Shown here: piece by piece, positions 16,765 through 30,290 of the stretch
Layout: every line of letters begins with the position of its first letter
Position numbering within the stretch: position 1 is the first letter of the stretch
NCBI GenBank assembly: GCA_012719445.1
Contig: JAAYAH010000025.1
Coordinates: 1-43,318 of the forward strand
Source: Actinomycetales bacterium
GTDB taxonomy: Bacteria > Actinomycetota > Actinomycetes > Actinomycetales > Kineosporiaceae
Direction of reading: 5' to 3'
Length of the DNA: 43,318 nucleotides
Notes under the pieces: generated by a model
Told to the model about the DNA's origin: nothing
Database searches by the model: none
What the model saw: the letters and a program-made list of their open reading frames with translations, nothing else
Program-made: the position numbers and the translations under genes

Positions 16765-17367
16765 TCAGAACGGGTTGTGTCGCAGCCGCACCGCGTAGAG
16801 GAGCAGGTTGAGCACGAGGTGGGTGGCGGAGCCGACGACCACCAGTCCGACCAGGAACGCCGGGGTGACCGGGCAGAGCACCGCGAGCACCACCGCGCAC
16901 CCGATCACCGAGTCCGCCTGGTCGAGGACGACGAGCAGCCACTTCGCGCCGCCGTCGGCGGTCCGGCCCGGCTCGACGCCGAGCCGACGCTTGAGGTAGC
17001 TGTTGGGCAGCTCCGCCAGCGCGTAGGCGAGTCCGAGGAGCGCCCCCGCGAGCGCGTTGTAGGGCACGGTGTTGTCGTGCCGCTCGTAGAGGAGGTTCAG
17101 CTCCTCCGCCCGGTGCCCGGCGAGGACGGCGCCCCACAGCACGGCCGCGGCCGCGCCGAGGACCACCATCCCGACCAGGCCCTTCCAGGTCTTGTTCCCC
17201 CCGAACAGCCTGCGGCCGTCGCCCAGCACCCGCCCGCCGTCGACCGGCCGGGCCAGGGCCGGCGCGAGTCCGGTGCTGCACCACACCATGTTGAGGATCC
17301 CGGCGAGGATCACCGGCAGGAGGCTGACGTACATCCGCCCCAGCGTCTCGACCGTCGGGTGATCCAT
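16765..17367 (-). CDS. carS: CDP-archaeol synthase-like (CarS/DUF46) integral membrane CTP transferase
   Basis: Membrane protein of 200 residues from the CarS family (DUF46). In archaea the family moves CMP from CTP to unsaturated archaetidic acid, giving CDP-archaeol. Family hallmarks are LGDGRRLFGGNKTWKGLVG near residues 50-68, YALAELPNSYLKRRLGV near 115-131 and VVLDQADSVIG near 145-155, with about five membrane helices. The sequence is unlike bacterial CdsA. It is the first gene of the seven-gene operon and would supply the CDP-lipid for the downstream PssA- and Psd-like enzymes. ATG at 17367 is preceded in frame by GTG at 17370; neither has a strong ribosome site. Presence in a bacterium makes the real substrate uncertain. 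Confidence 0.85.
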   Translation of the reverse strand: MDHPTVETLGRMYVSLLPVILAGILNMVWCSTGLAPALARPVDGGRVLGDGRRLFGGNKTWKGLVGMVVLGAAAAVLWGAVLAGHRAEELNLLYERHDNTVPYNALAGALLGLAYALAELPNSYLKRRLGVEPGRTADGGAKWLLVVLDQADSVIGCAVVLAVLCPVTPAFLVGLVVVGSATHLVLNLLLYAVRLRHNPF

Positions 17368-17476
17368 CACCGGACATGGTGCCAGGACCGGGAGGGTCCA
17401 CGGCGTGAGGGTCGGCAGGGCCGGCCGGCCAATCGGTCGGGACGGCCGGGGGCACCGGCGTCCCGGCCGCGTACGG

Positions 17477-18316
17477 CTAGAGGGTGACGCTGCCCTGCAC
17501 CACCGGGGTGACCGCGCCGCCGATCCAGATCCCGTCGTCGTCCCGGGTGACGTGCACCCGCCCGGACCGGCCGAGCGCCGTGCCCTGCGAGACGACGTAG
17601 CTGTCGGGGGCGTGTCCCGAGCCGATGAGCCACTGGGCCAGCCCGGCGTTGAGACTGCCGGTCACCGGGTCCTCGGCGATGCCGTGCCCCGGTGCGAACG
17701 CCCGTACCTCGAACCGGCACTCCGAGCCGCCCGGATGGGGACCGACGACGCCGACCGCCAGGTCGCCCATCGCGGCCAGGTCGGGCCGCAGGTCGAGGAC
17801 CGACCGCGCGTCCCGCACCAGCACCGACACCCACCCCGGGCCGTTGTCGGTCCAGCTCACCTCGCGAACCTGGGTCTCGGCGAGGCCCAGGGCCTCCAGC
17901 ACCCTCGTCCGGACCCCGGTGTCCACCGCCCCCGCCCGGATCAACGAGGGCGCGCCGAAGGCGAGCAGGGTCCCCTCCCTGCGGACCCGCACCAACCCGA
18001 CGCCGCACTGCTGCACCACGACGCCGTCCTCCCGGGGGACGGCGCCGGTCGCGAGCCAGACGTGGCAGCTCCCGAGGGTCGGGTGCCCGGCGAAGGGCAG
18101 CTCCCCACCGGGGGTGAAGATGCGGACCCGGTAGTCGGCGCGGGGGTCGGTGGGCGGGAGCAGGAACGTCGTCTCGGACAGGTTCAGCCACCGGGCCAGT
18201 CCGGCCATCCGTTCCTCGGTGAGCCCCTCGGCGTCCACCACGACGGCCAGGGGGTTCCCCGCCAACGGCACCGAGGTGAACACATCGACCTGGACGAACC
18301 CTCGCACGGAAGTCAT
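17477..18316 (-). CDS. PhzF-family isomerase/epimerase
   Basis: Cytoplasmic protein of 279 residues from the PhzF fold (diaminopimelate-epimerase-like). PhzF itself isomerises trans-2,3-dihydro-3-hydroxyanthranilate, but most homologues have unknown substrates. Seen here: FVQVDVFTSVPLAGNPLAVV at the start, the catalytic Glu in LNLSETTFLL, FTPGGELPFAGHPTLGS and AEDPVTGSLNAGLAQWL. All are standard PhzF blocks, and the length is normal. No phenazine genes are nearby. It precedes the CarS-like gene by about 110 bases on the same strand, so co-transcription with the lipid operon is possible. The ATG at 18316 has only a weak ribosome site. Confidence 0.9.
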   Translation of the reverse strand: MTSVRGFVQVDVFTSVPLAGNPLAVVVDAEGLTEERMAGLARWLNLSETTFLLPPTDPRADYRVRIFTPGGELPFAGHPTLGSCHVWLATGAVPREDGVVVQQCGVGLVRVRREGTLLAFGAPSLIRAGAVDTGVRTRVLEALGLAETQVREVSWTDNGPGWVSVLVRDARSVLDLRPDLAAMGDLAVGVVGPHPGGSECRFEVRAFAPGHGIAEDPVTGSLNAGLAQWLIGSGHAPDSYVVSQGTALGRSGRVHVTRDDDGIWIGGAVTPVVQGSVTL

Positions 18317-18419
18317 GGGACATTCTCGCCCGGCCTGCCCAGGGCCGGTCGACGGGGCGGTGCGCGGTGACACCGGGCCGACCGGGGCGGGACGCGACAC
18401 GAACCGGCGGGTACGCCGA

Positions 18420-18471
18420 CGTGCCGCCGGCCCGTGCCGCCGTCGTCGCGGCGGTACGGGCCGGCGGCACG
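18420..18471 (-). terminator. Very strong hairpin downstream of the RCC1 gene
   Basis: Two arms of 23 bases (18420-18442 and 18449-18471) pair with one wobble or mismatch around a six-base loop TCGTCG. It lies just past the RCC1 gene stop on the minus strand and before the PhzF gene. No T-run follows. This is the longest inverted repeat noticed in the window. Confidence 0.75.
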
Positions 18472-18491
18472 GAGCCCCGGACGGGGTGCGG

Positions 18492-19739
18492 TCAGCCGGG
18501 GAAGGCCACCGGGATCGGCTGCGGGACGGCGGTACCGTCGCCGATCCCTCCGGTCCCGTCGCCGAGCTGCCCGCTCCAGTTGTTGCCCCAGCACCACACG
18601 CTGTCGTCGGTGCGGGCAGCGCAGCTGTGGTACCCGGTGGCCACGCCGGTCCCCCAGGTGGTGACGTCACCAACCTGGGCCGGGGTGTTCCGGTGGGTCA
18701 TGGACCCGTCGCCCACCTGGCCACCGGCGTTGTTGCCCCAGCACCACAGGCTGCCGTCGGAGCGGACCGCGCAGGTCGAGCTGAACCCGGCGTCGGCCGT
18801 CGTCCAGGTCGTGGCGTCGCCGACCTGCATCGGGGTGGTCTTGTAGGTGGTCGCGGCACCCAGCTGCCCGTACCCGTTGTCGCCCCAGCACCACAGGGTG
18901 CCGTCGGAGCGGACCGCGCAGGTGAAGGTGTACCCGGCGGTCACCTGGGCCCACGTGGTGGCGGAACCGACCTGGGTCGGGGTCGTCCGGTAGCTCAGCA
19001 CGTCGACCCCGAGCTGCCCGGTGGAGCTGTCGCCCCAGCACCACAGGGTGCCGTCGGTGCGGACGGCGCAGGTGTGCGCGAAGCCGGTCGTGACGTCTGC
19101 CCAGGTGGTGGCGTCGCCGATCTGCACCGGCGTGGTGCGGTAGTAGACGCCGTCACCGGTGCCCAGCTGGGCGAGCCGGTTGAAGCCCCAGCACCACAGG
19201 GTGCCGTCGGTGCGGACGGCGCAGGTGTGCGCGTCGCCGGTGCTGACGTCTGCCCAGGTGGTGGCGTCGCCGACCTGGACGGGGCTGCGCCGGGTGGTGG
19301 TGGTGCCGTCACCGAGCTGGCCCCGGGTGTTGTTGCCCCAGCACCACAGGGTGCCGTCGGAGCGGACCGCGCAGGTGAAGGTGGTGCCGGCGTCGACGGC
19401 GGTCCAGGTGGTGTCGCCGACCTGGGCCGGGGTGTTCCGGCTGACGGTGGTGCCGTCACCGAGCTGACCCCGGGAGTTGCTGCCCCAGCACCACAGCGTC
19501 CCGTCGGAGCGGACCGCGCAGGAGTGGCCGTACCCCACGGCGACGGTGGCTGCCGTCGGGGCGGCCTGCGCGATGTCGAGCGCGCCGCGCGCGGCGGGGC
19601 CGACGCCCGCGGTCGCCGTTCCGGCCAGGGTTCCCAGGGCGAGGACGGCGACCCCTGCGGACACCGCAGCCGTCGCGACGGCGGTCCGCACCGAACGTCG
19701 CCGTCGAAGCCGCAGCCGACCCTCGTGACATCCACCCAT
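18492..19739 (-). CDS. Secreted seven-repeat RCC1-like protein
   Basis: Exported protein of 415 residues. Residues 1-45 form a signal peptide with an Arg-rich start (RLRLRRRRSVRT) and a long Ala-rich core. The rest is seven RCC1-type repeats of about 53 residues. Each contains a core like CAVRSDGTLWCWGNN followed by GQLGDG, which would close as a seven-bladed propeller. Every repeat has a Cys pair separated by about ten residues, suggesting one disulfide per blade outside the cell. The ATG at 19739 has GGAG ten bases upstream; an in-frame TTG 18 bases earlier is less likely. Function is unknown: RCC1 propellers usually bind proteins or ligands, and this one has no catalytic domain. Confidence 0.9.
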   Translation of the reverse strand: MGGCHEGRLRLRRRRSVRTAVATAAVSAGVAVLALGTLAGTATAGVGPAARGALDIAQAAPTAATVAVGYGHSCAVRSDGTLWCWGSNSRGQLGDGTTVSRNTPAQVGDTTWTAVDAGTTFTCAVRSDGTLWCWGNNTRGQLGDGTTTTRRSPVQVGDATTWADVSTGDAHTCAVRTDGTLWCWGFNRLAQLGTGDGVYYRTTPVQIGDATTWADVTTGFAHTCAVRTDGTLWCWGDSSTGQLGVDVLSYRTTPTQVGSATTWAQVTAGYTFTCAVRSDGTLWCWGDNGYGQLGAATTYKTTPMQVGDATTWTTADAGFSSTCAVRSDGSLWCWGNNAGGQVGDGSMTHRNTPAQVGDVTTWGTGVATGYHSCAARTDDSVWCWGNNWSGQLGDGTGGIGDGTAVPQPIPVAFPG

Positions 19740-19820
19740 GTGCTGTTCTCTCCCCAACGACGTCGATGCAAAAGAAGTGGCTGCGGCATTACCTCGCGCG
19801 GTCGCCGACGAACCGCCATA

Positions 19821-19849
19821 TCTATAGCATCGATGTCCGATATTGACCA
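19821..19849 (-). promoter_or_regulatory. Likely promoter of the RCC1 gene
   Basis: On the minus strand TGGTCA (19844-19849) and TATAGA (19821-19826) are separated by 17 bases. This is a good sigma-70-like pair in an AT-rich pocket about 80 bases before the RCC1 start. Confidence 0.55.
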
Positions 19850-19943
19850 GTACCGCAATCAGCCCCTGACATTGGGTGATGATGCGATGTCACCGGTCGT
19901 GGCACTACGGGTACGGGTCGGGACAGAGATCGTGGAAACCGTG

Positions 19944-19991
19944 CGGTGACCGCTCGCCACGCGAATCGTTTTCGGCCGGAGTGGCGACCGC
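19944..19991 (-). terminator. Possible terminator downstream of the acyl-CoA carboxylase
   Basis: TCGCCAC (19954-19960) and GTGGCGA (19981-19987) form a seven-pair stem with a 20-base loop, extendable outward by GCGG/CCGC with a bulge. It lies about 50 bases past the carboxylase stop. The large loop makes it a moderate candidate. Confidence 0.35.
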
Positions 19992-20041
19992 ACAAGGTCC
20001 GGCGATGACATTCACCGCGCCTTCCATGCCGATCAGGAATA

Positions 20042-25663
<5,622 letters not shown>

Positions 25664-26506
25664 CGGTGGACCTCCTCGGCGTGGATCGACGAAGCCTGTC
25701 GACCGCCCTCGCTCCGTTGCGACGCGGTGCGGGTCCTGCCCGGGGGATCCGGGTGAGCGCGGGCCCGGTCAGGGGACGGCGGGTGGCCGTGCCTCCTCGT
25801 CCGGCGGCACGGCGACCCCGGTGGGGTGTCCGCCCGGGGGCGTCATGGCGTCCGAGGGCCCCTCGTCCGGTGGCCTCGCGGGTGGCCCCGGCCGGGCCGT
25901 TCCGCGACGGACGTCACCGGCCGAGGTCACGGACGGCGCGGGAGCGGGCGGGCGACCCGCGCTCCCGGGAGGTGGGAGGACCGTCGGTCACGGCGTCGTG
26001 ACGGTGTCACAGCCCACATGGGTAGCACACCCGGTCTCCCTCCCGACGTTCTTCGCGCTGGCCGACCTGTCCGACCGGCCATCACCACCCGGCCGGGCGC
26101 ATGGCCCTCCCGGTGGAGGTCGATCCGCCGTGCCCGCGGCTGCGGCTGCGGCTGCGGACCCTGGGCGATCCTGGCAGCTTCGACGGCCCTCGACCACAGG
26201 AGAACCGACAATAGCCACGTTTCATCAGATTTACCCCTGATTCATCCCACGGGCACCAGCACCCCGGCCCGTCTCGGCCAGACGACCGTCACAGACTGGC
26301 ACTCGCTGATGACGGAGAGCACCAGGTCGAGGTGACGCCACGACACCCGGCGAATATCCTCAGCCGAACATCCCGGGTCGTCGCACCTCGGGCCGCCGCC
26401 GCCTGTTCCCGGGGTCGGGGCGTTCCCCGGGACACCCCGCACCGCTTGCCGGCGGGCGCTGCCGCAGACCGGGATCGACCCGGGGGACATGAGGGGCGGG
26501 AGACGC
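25664..26506. other. 843-bp intergenic region between divergent genes
   Basis: No convincing gene is seen. Open frames on both strands have poor protein character. A GC hairpin lies at 25940-25966 and GTCACG-GCGT-CGTGAC at 25987-26002. A short TGCGGC repeat is near 26131-26158. An AT-rich island at about 26205-26245 holds the dyad ATCAG-N8-CTGAT (26225-26242). On the minus strand, 26242 to about 26370 has high GC3 and a protein-like end (DIRRVSWRHLDLVLSVISEC), but no start with a ribosome site; it could be a remnant or tiny ORF. The promoters of the carboxylase and the patatin gene are expected here. Confidence 0.5.
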
Positions 26507-29500
26507 ATGACGCGTGACGAGGGTGACCGCGGCCGCGACGGGACGGCGCCCGATCGGGAGCCCGCCGATCCGGGGAGGGACCTGCGCCGCAGGTGGGCGG
26601 CGGTGGGCGGGCTGGCACTCGTGATGCTGTTCGCCGTCCTCGGCGAGCTCGACGCCGCCGCCGGACGGATCGAGGTGCCGGAGCTCCCCGCCCGGGCCCT
26701 GTCCTCGACGACCGGACCCGACGCGGCGCGCCAGTCGTGGTGCCTGTGGAACTCCTACGAACGCACCCCGACCGTCCTGGCCCGCAAGACCCCCCCGGGA
26801 GAGGGACCGCCGAAGGTCCCGATCGCCCCGGGGACGGTGGACGGGGCCGGAACGGGTGCCGGCGGTGCCCCCGGCACCCGGGACGGGGCCGGTGACCAGA
26901 ACGGCGTCACCCCGCCGGAGTCGACCCAGCCGGAGTCGGCCCAGGCCCAGTCGGCGGAGACCCAGGCGGCGCAGGCGGAGGCGACCCTGAGCGAGGCGGC
27001 CCGCTGCGTCGCCGCCTTCGAGAGCCCGGAACGAGCCTCGGCGACCGGGGACGGGACGGGGAGCCGGCTGATCCGCTCCTACGTCCTCCTGCACGCCGGG
27101 TTCATCGCCCTGCTGATGGCCCTCGGCCACGCGGCGATCCGGCGCCGCCGGGCCCGTCTGGACGGCGTGACCGACGTCGTCCTGGTCGGTCTCCGCGGCG
27201 CGACCCGCGGCCGGCCCCTGGCGGTCGTGCTCGGCGCCGTCGCCGCGGCGGAGGTCGTCCAGGGCGGCGCGAGGTGGTCGCTGTCGAACCCCGGAGCCGC
27301 AGAGGACCTCGTCGTCCGCGCGGGTCCCCTGGTGAAGTGGGCCGTGCTGGTGCAGACCATCGCGCTGGTCGTGCTCGGGGTGCTCCTGCTGCTGCTGTGG
27401 ACCGGCCGGTCGCTGCGCCGGGAGCCGGTCCCCGGGAGCGACGACGACCGGGGACGAGGGTCGACCGGTGCGCAGGACCGGCCGCAGCTGCGGCTGACCC
27501 GGAGGGCCGAGGTGCGCCTCGGCGGCTGGGGCAGGGTGTTCGGCCTGCTCCGGATCCAGGTCGTCGCGGTCCTGATCTTCACCGCGTTCCTCGCCGGGAT
27601 CGGCCAGAACCAGATCCCCGACGTCCTGCTGCGCTGGGGTGATCTCGACGGTGGCGGGACGGCAACGCTGCTGGGGATGAGCCCGCTGCTGGTCGGGCTG
27701 CTTGCGCTCGCGGCCTTCAGCGTCCTGCTCTGGCGCAGCGGTCACCGGGCCATGCTCACCGGGGACCCGGCCCTTCCCCCGCCGTGGCCGGTCGCCGTCG
27801 CCGTGGCGAGCCTGCTCTGCCTGGTCCTCGGTCTCGGCTGGCCGGGCTGGCGCCGCCTGGCCGGGCTCGGCGTCGTCCTGCTGTCCCTCACCGCCCTGAC
27901 CTGGCTCGCGGGTGCGCCGTTCTGGCGGCTCGGCCGGGAGTTCCAGGAGCCACGTCGCCGACGGACGGCGGCCCGGGCTCCCGGATCGGCCTCGGCCACC
28001 GCCGCCCGCAGGGAGGCGCGTCAGCGGGCCTACGACGACGCCATGGCGGCGGCCGAGGCCCGAGGGGCCCTCGTGGATCCCGAGACCCGCGCCAGGGCGA
28101 TGCGGTTCGGCCGGTGGCTGGCCGCCGTCCCCCCGGCCGTCGTCGGCTTCGCGCTGGTGCGCACCACCCTCCCCCCGGTCATCGTGCTCGGGTCCCAGGA
28201 CGGCCCCGGCAGGCAGCGGATGCTGGGCCTGACCCTGCTGGGGGTCGTCCTCGTGCTGGTGGCCGCCGCGGTTCCGCCCGCACTCGGCAGGGCCGACCGC
28301 CGGATCGCCGCGCGGGTGCCGCTGGCGAGGGGGTTCCGCGGGCACCGGGTGTACTGGTGCCTCGGCGGCGGGGCCGCCGCCGTCTACGCGACCAGCGTCC
28401 TCGTCCTCCAGCAGGCCCTGCCGACGCTGCTCGGCCCGCTCGCCGTCCTGCTCGTGTTCCTCGCCGTCGCCCTGGTGCTCGTCAACGAGGCCCAGCGTCT
28501 CGCCGAGCGCACCGTGCCGGTCGCCGGCCTGCGACTGCTGGGGGCCCAGCGCAACCCGGTGCTCGTCCTGCTCGTCGCCTGGTTCACGATCGGTTCCCTG
28601 CTCGACACGACGGGGCACCACCCGGTGCGGAAGCTCACCGCCGCCGACGCCGTCACCCGGCAGGCGGGAGCCGTCGCCGGACCCGGTTCCCCGGCGACCG
28701 GCCCGGCGCAGGGGGCGTACCCCGACCGGGACCCCACGGAGATCGCCCGGTTGGAGGACGCCTTCACCGCGTGGGCCCGGGCCAACTGCGCCGTCGGCAG
28801 CGGAGCCTCGACGACCGAGCCGGTGCCCATGGTGTTCGTCGCGGCGTCCGGCGGCGGTATCCGTGCCGCCTACTGGACCGCGGGGGTGCTCGACCAGCTC
28901 TTCCCCGCGGACGGTGCCCTCGACTTCTGCGGCGCGGGTCCCCGCGACCGGGTCTTCGCGGTGAGCGGCGCCTCCGGGGGGAGCGTCGGGGCCGCCTTCT
29001 GGCTGGAGGCGGAACGACGGGACGCCGCGGCGTCGCCCCGGCCCTGGTACCGGCGGACCGCCGTCGCGAACGAGGTCCCGCACTGGTACGACGCGGAGCT
29101 GGCCGTCGACCACCTCAGCCCGACGGCCGCCTGGATGCTCTACGTCGACATCCCCCGGGGCTTCCTCGGGTTCCCCGGCCCCGACCGGGCCGCCCTGCTG
29201 GAGCAGTCCTGGGAGAGCAGCCAGCCGGCCCTGCTCCAGGGCTTCCTCGGCAGCTACCGACCGACCATCTCCCCGGACTCCGCCCCCGCGGCATCGGACG
29301 CGACCCCCGGGGCATCGGACCCGACCCCCGCGGCGTCCACCGGGTCCTGGCGGCCGCTCGCCCTGCTCAACGCGACGGCGGCGGAGAGCGGATGCCGGGC
29401 ACTCACCGCCCCGGTGTCCCTCACCGGCCTCGACGATCCCGGGGGCGTCCCGTCGATCCTGGGCTGCCGGAAGGTCCCCGGCCCGGGGAGCCAGGTCACC

Positions 29501-30184
29501 CCGGTCGACGCCACCGGCCTGTACGACCTGACCGAGCTGTTCCTGTGCCGGGACGACGACCTGCGCCTGTCCACGGCCATGCTGCTCTCGGCCCGGTTCC
29601 CCTACGTCTCACCCGCCGGACGGATCACCACCTGCGCGGCTCCTCACCTGCCCTCCTACGTCGTGGACGGCGGATACCTGGACAACAGCGGCTCCCTGTC
29701 GGCCACCGACGCCTACCTCGCGGTGAAGCCGCTCGTCGAGGCCCACAACGCCCGGCTGGCCGCCTGCGAGGGCGAGTGCCCCGGCGACGACCCGCTGCGG
29801 CCGCGCCGGGCGATCCGCCCCGTCTTCCTCCAGATCGACAACGGGTACCCGAGCTCGGCGAGGATCGAGACCGGCGGCAGACCCCAGGAGCTGCTCATCC
29901 CGCCGAAGGCCCGGCTGGCCGTCGCGGGCGGGGTCGAGAAGGCCGCGCGGCAGCGGTCCTTCACCGTGTTCGGCCCGACCGCCTACCTCCGGGTCTCCAA
30001 CGCCCCGCATCCCGGGGTCCAGGCTCCGCTCGGCTGGGCGCTCTCGGACACGGCACGCGACGAGCTGTGCCAGGAGCTCGCCGAGGTCAACGGGTCCGAC
30101 CCCGACCGGCCGCGCCCCGGCCAGTCGCTCGCCGACGTCGCCAAGCTCATGGGGGTGCCGCCCCCGGAGCCGGCGACCTGTTGA
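26507..30184 (+). CDS. Large polytopic membrane protein with C-terminal patatin-like phospholipase domain
   Basis: Protein of 1225 residues. The first part has an N-terminal membrane segment, a low-complexity Gly/Ala/Gln-rich loop (about 95-150) and then about ten further hydrophobic helices up to residue 720. The C-terminal patatin domain has the oxyanion loop ASGGGIRAAYW (about 778), nucleophile Ser 823 in VSGASGGSVG and catalytic Asp 1054 in VVDGGYLDNSG. Patatins hydrolyse acyl esters of phospholipids or neutral lipids. The domain is unusually long, with an insertion containing Pro/Ala/Ser repeats (SDATPGASDPTPAAS). ATG at 26507 has GGGAG four to five bases upstream; ATG at 26489 is also possible. 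The NB-ARC regulator follows on the same strand. Substrate and membrane side are unknown. Confidence 0.82.
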   Translation: MTRDEGDRGRDGTAPDREPADPGRDLRRRWAAVGGLALVMLFAVLGELDAAAGRIEVPELPARALSSTTGPDAARQSWCLWNSYERTPTVLARKTPPGEGPPKVPIAPGTVDGAGTGAGGAPGTRDGAGDQNGVTPPESTQPESAQAQSAETQAAQAEATLSEAARCVAAFESPERASATGDGTGSRLIRSYVLLHAGFIALLMALGHAAIRRRRARLDGVTDVVLVGLRGATRGRPLAVVLGAVAAAEVVQGGARWSLSNPGAAEDLVVRAGPLVKWAVLVQTIALVVLGVLLLLLWTGRSLRREPVPGSDDDRGRGSTGAQDRPQLRLTRRAEVRLGGWGRVFGLLRIQVVAVLIFTAFLAGIGQNQIPDVLLRWGDLDGGGTATLLGMSPLLVGLLALAAFSVLLWRSGHRAMLTGDPALPPPWPVAVAVASLLCLVLGLGWPGWRRLAGLGVVLLSLTALTWLAGAPFWRLGREFQEPRRRRTAARAPGSASATAARREARQRAYDDAMAAAEARGALVDPETRARAMRFGRWLAAVPPAVVGFALVRTTLPPVIVLGSQDGPGRQRMLGLTLLGVVLVLVAAAVPPALGRADRRIAARVPLARGFRGHRVYWCLGGGAAAVYATSVLVLQQALPTLLGPLAVLLVFLAVALVLVNEAQRLAERTVPVAGLRLLGAQRNPVLVLLVAWFTIGSLLDTTGHHPVRKLTAADAVTRQAGAVAGPGSPATGPAQGAYPDRDPTEIARLEDAFTAWARANCAVGSGASTTEPVPMVFVAASGGGIRAAYWTAGVLDQLFPADGALDFCGAGPRDRVFAVSGASGGSVGAAFWLEAERRDAAASPRPWYRRTAVANEVPHWYDAELAVDHLSPTAAWMLYVDIPRGFLGFPGPDRAALLEQSWESSQPALLQGFLGSYRPTISPDSAPAASDATPGASDPTPAASTGSWRPLALLNATAAESGCRALTAPVSLTGLDDPGGVPSILGCRKVPGPGSQVTPVDATGLYDLTELFLCRDDDLRLSTAMLLSARFPYVSPAGRITTCAAPHLPSYVVDGGYLDNSGSLSATDAYLAVKPLVEAHNARLAACEGECPGDDPLRPRRAIRPVFLQIDNGYPSSARIETGGRPQELLIPPKARLAVAGGVEKAARQRSFTVFGPTAYLRVSNAPHPGVQAPLGWALSDTARDELCQELAEVNGSDPDRPRPGQSLADVAKLMGVPPPEPATC

Positions 30185-30213
30185 CCACCGGCGGCCCGGA
30201 CGGCACGGATCAC

Positions 30214-30256
30214 GGGTGATCACCCGGTCCACGGTCCGGACCACGGATGATCACCC
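30214..30256 (+). promoter_or_regulatory. Paired palindromic operators upstream of the NB-ARC regulator
   Basis: GGGTGATCACCC (30214-30225, perfect) and GGATGATCACCC (30245-30256, near-perfect) have centres 31 bp apart, about three helical turns. A third palindrome, GGTCCGGACC (30233-30242), lies between them. A weak -10-like TATGGT follows at 30261. The layout suggests cooperative binding of a dimeric regulator, possibly autoregulation. If so, the GTG at 30216 is not the start of the downstream gene. Confidence 0.55.
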
Positions 30257-30290
30257 CGTCTATGGTGTGGCGGTGGCCGACGGTCGGGAC

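Noticed and set aside
14176-17487. 1103-residue plus-strand open frame across the lipid operon
   Set aside because: It crosses two real minus-strand genes that have complete family motifs, so it is a codon-bias shadow.
26242-26508. 88-residue minus-strand open frame
   Set aside because: No ribosome site at its start and the N-terminal half is low in complexity. Only the C-terminal part looks protein-like, so it is noted within the intergenic entry.
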